NCBI GenBank assembly: GCA_022577435.1
Contig: JAKOON010000007.1
Coordinates: 23,209,263-23,273,262 of the forward strand
DNA from: Embiotoca jacksoni
Lineage: Eukaryota; Chordata; Actinopteri; Embiotocidae
DNA: 64,000 nt
Direction: 5' to 3'
In this document: positions 59,599 to 64,000 of the stretch, one piece after another
How positions within the stretch are numbered: position 1 is the first letter of the stretch
Layout of the letters: every line of letters starts with the position of its first letter
Position numbers and translations under genes: made by a program
Notes under the pieces: model-generated
What the model was told of the DNA's origin: nothing
Databases searched by the model: none
The model's input: only the letters and a program-made list of their open reading frames with translations

Positions 59599-59600
<2 letters not shown>

Positions 59601-60892
59601 GTCCAGATCTTCATGTTGGAGAGAAGATTGTGTGGTTCAGGTCTGATGGATCTGCAGCACCATCATCTCATGCATGTGTCTAATTTCCCATATCCATTAA
59701 ATTCTAATTCGCAACGTCTCGATTCAATTAGATATCGATTCTGTTTCGGGATAAAAGTCTTAATAAAGTGTTCACAACAAGATACGCTTTCTTTCTGGTA
59801 TAAGCCCCGCCCACTGAAGCTGCATATACTCTTGTTCAGAATCTCATTGGCTATACAAAGTGTCAATCATCGCCAACAAGACTTCCGACTGTTTGGATCT
59901 GACACCTCCACTTGGTACAGACTCTGATTGGCTATCGTTGGCCGGGGACAGGATGTGGAAGCTCTTATTGGCTCAGTGAGATGTCAATCAAACCGGCAGT
60001 GACGCTATCTGACTTTACTGCTAACTATAAAGAAATTTGAAGAACGCCTGCTGGGAAGTTTCAGATGATGCAGCAGATCGTGTGTATTCTGGATGTAATC
60101 ATGTGTTTCAGACTCAATTCTTTACTGGATCTTTGCTGACTGAACGGACCGTTTGTTGTCGGATCATTGTTGGACTGTGAGACTTTATGTGTGTGTTACT
60201 GTCATGGTCTGTTTGTTCGGTGGTGGTCTGTTGAAGCTGTTTACTGAACCCGCTGGGGGGATTGTATCTTGAAATGGTTGAAATCAACAGGAGTATACAC
60301 GTGAACTTCAGCTCTGTAGACGAGGAAGTCGAGGCCGTTAAAACTCCGACGGCACGCGAGTGGGCCGGTCCGAACGTTATGTGGCTCAAAGATTGATCTC
60401 TTGTGAATTGTTACCAGATTATTCAAGTAAAGATTGGTTTGAATCAGAAATCGTTTCTTTAAACCCAGCCCTAATTGAATTAAGAGAGTTCCAGGTTGCC
60501 CCACTTAACAGTGTGAAAGGATGAGATGTGTTCAAATGAGACTCACTGCAGCCATTTTAAAAATGCTCAGAGAGGCTCTTCAAAGCTCCCCAGATGACGG
60601 AGATGGAGATGTCTGTGCTAGAACTGAAACGAAGATGGATGTAGGAGCATTGTTGGGCTTCAGTTCTGTTGCATCAGTGTCACTGACTCATTGTGAAAAG
60701 GAGGTTTTTCATTCGGATTTAGAATTGCAGAAGGAAAAGATGATTTTAGCCGGATTTGTTCACATATTTCAAATTTCTCTGAATTTCTGAGTCCAAGGTT
60801 GTTGATTTTTGATGAGATGTGAGGCTGTTACTGACAGAACGTGGGGATAACCAAGGACCGTCATCTGTGAAGAGAAGAGAGGAGAGCAGGCG

Positions 60893-61357
60893 TGTGACCC
60901 CAGGCAGGTGACCCCAGGCATGTGATCCCAGGCATGTGACCCCAGGCGTGTGACCCCAGGCGTGTGACCCCAGGCGTGTGATCCCAGGCATGTGACCCCA
61001 GGCATGTGACCCCAGGCGGGTGACCCCAGGCGGGTGACCCCAGCGGGTGACCCCAGGCGTGTGACCCCAGCGGGTGACCCCAGGCAGGTGACCCCAGGCA
61101 GGTGACCCCAGGCGGGTGACCCCAGGCATGTGACCCCAGGCGTGTGACCCCAGCGGGTGACCCCAGGCAGGTGACCCCAGGCGTGTGACCCCAGGCGGGT
61201 GACCCCAGGCGGGTGACCCCAGGCAGGTGACCCCAGGCGGGTGACCCCAGGCGGGTGACCCCAGGCAGGTGACCCCAGGCAGGTGACCCCAGGCGGGTGA
61301 CCCCAGGCAGGTGACCCCAGGCAGGTGACCCCAGGCAGGTGACCCCAGGCGGGTGAG
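60893..61357 (+). repeat. 14-bp minisatellite (GTGACCCCAGGCRK)
   Basis: About 33 units. Nearly all variation is in the last two bases (AG, GG, AT, GT), plus three 13-base units GTGACCCCAGCGG and two GTGATCCCAGG variants. The order of variants shows blocks of several units repeated. Joined units spell AGGTGACC, close to a nuclear-receptor half-site on each strand. Three overlapping minus-strand frames ('GVTRLGSPAWGHLP') arise because 14 is not a multiple of three. Confidence 0.95.
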
Positions 61358-64000
61358 GTAGTGAGCAAAGCTCTGCGAGGGGAATTGGACTTTTCACACT
61401 CAGAAAAAGAAGTGAGAAACTGTAGAACAGAATAAAAAGTAGGTTTCTGAAAGTGTCTAATTAGTTTGTGCTGGTGAAACATTCTTCAGGCACCGCCAGC
61501 ATACTTGCATTTAATAGCAGCATTACTCCGTCTTCACTTTTCACTCACGTGTCAAAATAAAAAGTCTTCACCAGAATAGCAGTGAGTTGTCACATGGCGA
61601 CGTGAACCTCTGCGGGGGTTCAGTGGGCTGAAGGAGCTGCTCGCTGCCGCGGGAGAACACGTGTGCTCCAGGAAACAAAGACAATATTTCCACACCACAT
61701 GTGGTCGACTGAACATCTGATTGATGACATGCATATTGATGAAGCTCGTACAGGAACATCAGTTCAACATGTGAAAACATCATAAAGGAAATGTCAGTTT
61801 CCTCTAATGTGATTTGGTTGACTGATTACGTGTCTCGTGTCTCATAACAACAACACAACAATGAGATCTTTTATTGTTTGACTTCAGCACCATTTAAAAT
61901 CAGATAGTGTGGAGTTTTCAGTATCAAGTTTGGATCCGTCCATCTGGAGGAGACTGAACACAGGAAACCCCGACTGTTTGAATGACACCGTTATTATTTG
62001 GACCAAATATCTGCTATTTGCAACTCGAGTCCAAAACTGTCTTTGGATCTCATCAACTAAACTCAGCTGACGCGTGAGGCTACAGACTGTAAGTGCAGGT
62101 CATGCTATTCTCTTTGGGGTGAAAGGAAGAAAAAAAAAGAAGAGTTATTTCATGATTGTTTGGTTGTTAGCCTGGTTTTATTATTGTATTAAATAAACTG
62201 ACGGTGGGAAGCTGGGTGATTTATGCAGACGGTCCACGTTGAAATATGCATTCAGCCTCACACTATATTCTCTCTGAAAGCGGTCAGCGGAATGCAGATA
62301 TCTTAACGAGGAAGGAGTGAGCCGATGGAGGAGAAAAAGAAGAAAACCTACCAGCAGAAGCACTCACGAGCTCGTCAAAAGTACATTATCGGTAGCAGAT
62401 ACTCGTTTCAACGAAGTCAGACTCACTCGGTTTGTTGGCACAAACTTCATTTCTTGTATTTACATTCTGGAAATGTGTTTTTCTAAATTACAGTGATCTG
62501 TGATTCTTATTAATGCTAACGATTATAAACATATGTTAACTTGAAATATTTGTTTTGTGGCACTCCTCCTGATTTAGACTGGACCGATGAGGTCACGCTC
62601 TGCAGATAGTACGATCAGAAAATAACCACTCTAAACGGAGTTCATCTACTTTAGTCCAACATTTTGAGCTTCTTCCCAGTTAATTGCTATGAAGTGTTCT
62701 TTGTACGAACATGTGTGAGGATGTGGCCTTCATCTGCTTACACTACTGTACTTCTCTCTGACCTGTAAGATGAGGAGGGCTGTTTTTCTGTGGAGGAACA
62801 TTCTGCTCGACAACCCACAGCTGGAAAACACTTCTGAAAAGCAGCAGTTGTCAAAGCGTTTCCACAAACTAATTACCATCTAATCGAATAATCCCACTGG
62901 TGTCACAGCTGCAGGGTTTTAAACTGTGGAAACTATCAGCTCAAAATAAAACAAATAAAAAGAAGCAGAGGAAGAAAAATGTATCTGAATGATATCATTT
63001 AGAAAAAGTTATTGCTTGTGCAATAACTTTTATATGTCTGTGGAAAAAAGGTTTGTTAAAAGCAACCCGAGCAACAGGAGCTCTATTAGATGAGGAGTGG
63101 TTGGGGTGCACAACACTTTGATTCTCCCCACACTTCCTCTCTGCCCTGTAAAGGCTAACATGTGAAAAATATCTTTAAAAAAAAAAAAAAAAAGCAAATA
63201 ACACAATAAAGGAAACTTATTAAACACAAGCCTGAATAATAAAATCTGAATGTTCTGTACTTTCTATGAATTATTTCTACAATATCTGCATGAGGCTCTT
63301 CAGCAGAGACGACCAGCATTTTATGAGCTCCTAAAAAACAGATTTATTGCATTGTCTACATGTTGTGTTTTTAAAAGTGAAATAAGTGCAACGTGCTTTC
63401 TCTGCAAGCTCCTTAACATGAAGCCTCACAATAAACTCTGATCATATATATAATCAGGGAACTAAAGGACCTTTTAAACTGCAGCGACAAACTCACTGAG
63501 CTGCCAAGTCTGGGAAAGTTTGCCTGAATGTGCCAGTAAGTGGAGAGTTGTGGAGTGACTCTGATGGAAATGATGTTTGTGTGACTTTCAGGATCTATAA
63601 AATTAACAAGTTTTCAACCTTGCATGAAAACATTTCTATATAATATCATCAGTAAAGTATCAGCAGCTTCAGTCCAAATGTTTTCAGAGCCTGTGTGTGT
63701 TATTGAGTGGAAGTGGAGCCTCCATTCCTCAACACAGAGCAGAAGGTTACTGATAGCTCTCCTCTGTTTCTATATCCCTGATAAACATATACCTGTCCGA
63801 GACGTTCTCTATTGTATCATATGTTTCCAGCAGTAGCTGGACATCACTGAGCTGTACAGGTTCTGCAGCAATGTAGTCTCCATTTATACACTATTACCAG
63901 GTGTTACGACTGTGGTCGTTTTGGTGCATGTGTATTTCCTTTTGTTTCTGTATGAACGAGAGTTGCAGACGGTGTGGTGTTTGTATGCAAATGAGTGTAC
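61358..64000. other. No gene recognised
   Basis: Unrecognised AT-rich to balanced DNA with an A-run at about 63177-63193. No exon, RNA gene or named repeat supported. Confidence 0.45.

Larger units (their letters stand above)
56736..60892. other. Gene-free region with small microsatellites
   Basis: The longest frame without low complexity, 56806-57336, has no domain that I recognise and starts inside AT-rich DNA, so I do not call it. Simple repeats: (CAA)n at 57746-57779, (CA)n at 58798-58844 and (GT)n at 59567-59598. The part 58860-59470 is repeat-free and may be conserved. At 59800-60010 several TGTCAATCA and GATTGGCTA or CATTGGCTA words recur, suggesting an unclassified nonautonomous repeat. 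Confidence 0.4.

Noticed and set aside
60769..61482. Three overlapping minus-strand frames with 'GVTRLGSPAWGH' repeats
   Set aside because: Products of the 14-bp minisatellite, open in several frames at once.

Overview
The window reads as nuclear DNA of a ray-finned (teleost, probably percomorph-like) fish. The evidence is the repeat content: two Tc1-type transposon relics, an irritans/mariner-type relic, a 5'-truncated L2-clade LINE with a pentanucleotide tail, several copies of a tRNA-promoter SINE typical of teleosts, retroelement tails ending in GGGATTAATAAAG, long (ATCT)n and (CA/TG)n tracts, and many minisatellites. I recognise no host protein-coding gene, rRNA or functional tRNA. Almost all long open frames are tandem repeats or transposon debris, so the window is best read as intergenic or intronic DNA.

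Layout. 1-7.1 kb: mostly unrecognised sequence, a retroelement fragment split by a second tail with a 430-bp (ATCT)n array (2.06-3.24 kb), and an internally deleted Tc1 element (5.65-6.45 kb). 7.1-11.2 kb: a dense mobile-element block with a reverse-strand retroelement tail, a broken mariner transposase on the minus strand, a SINE and a 2.2-kb L2 LINE. 11.2-20.5 kb: unrecognised DNA, a second Tc1 copy (15.77-16.94 kb) and a 1.4-kb (ACTC)n array. 20.5-32.9 kb: SINEs, a repeat carrying perfect nuclear-receptor motifs, and the first full copy of a young repeat called here family X. 32.9-36.4 kb: a 21-26-bp AT-rich minisatellite and a 17-bp minisatellite. 36.4-50.1 kb: a candidate solo LTR, three more X copies and long stretches without recognisable repeats that may hold conserved regulatory DNA. 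51.0-53.2 kb: four tandem arrays back to back. 53.2-64.0 kb: two places that look like first exons or promoters, TG arrays, a fifth X copy and a 14-bp minisatellite.

No set of genes here works as a pathway. The mobile elements are dead except possibly family X, whose five copies are at least 98% identical by eye over about 306 bp. The most informative observations are: family X (near-identical core, ragged ends, CRE motifs, and a 3' tail that expanded into a minisatellite in one copy); 246 bp identical between two Tc1 relics whose flanks differ; a dispersed repeat with a perfect ERE-plus-DR1 composite site; a triple AGGTCA site with 1-bp spacing; and a two-letter heptamer array with internal higher-order structure. 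All identities and motif calls were made by eye, and family names rest on recall of conserved motifs rather than database searches.
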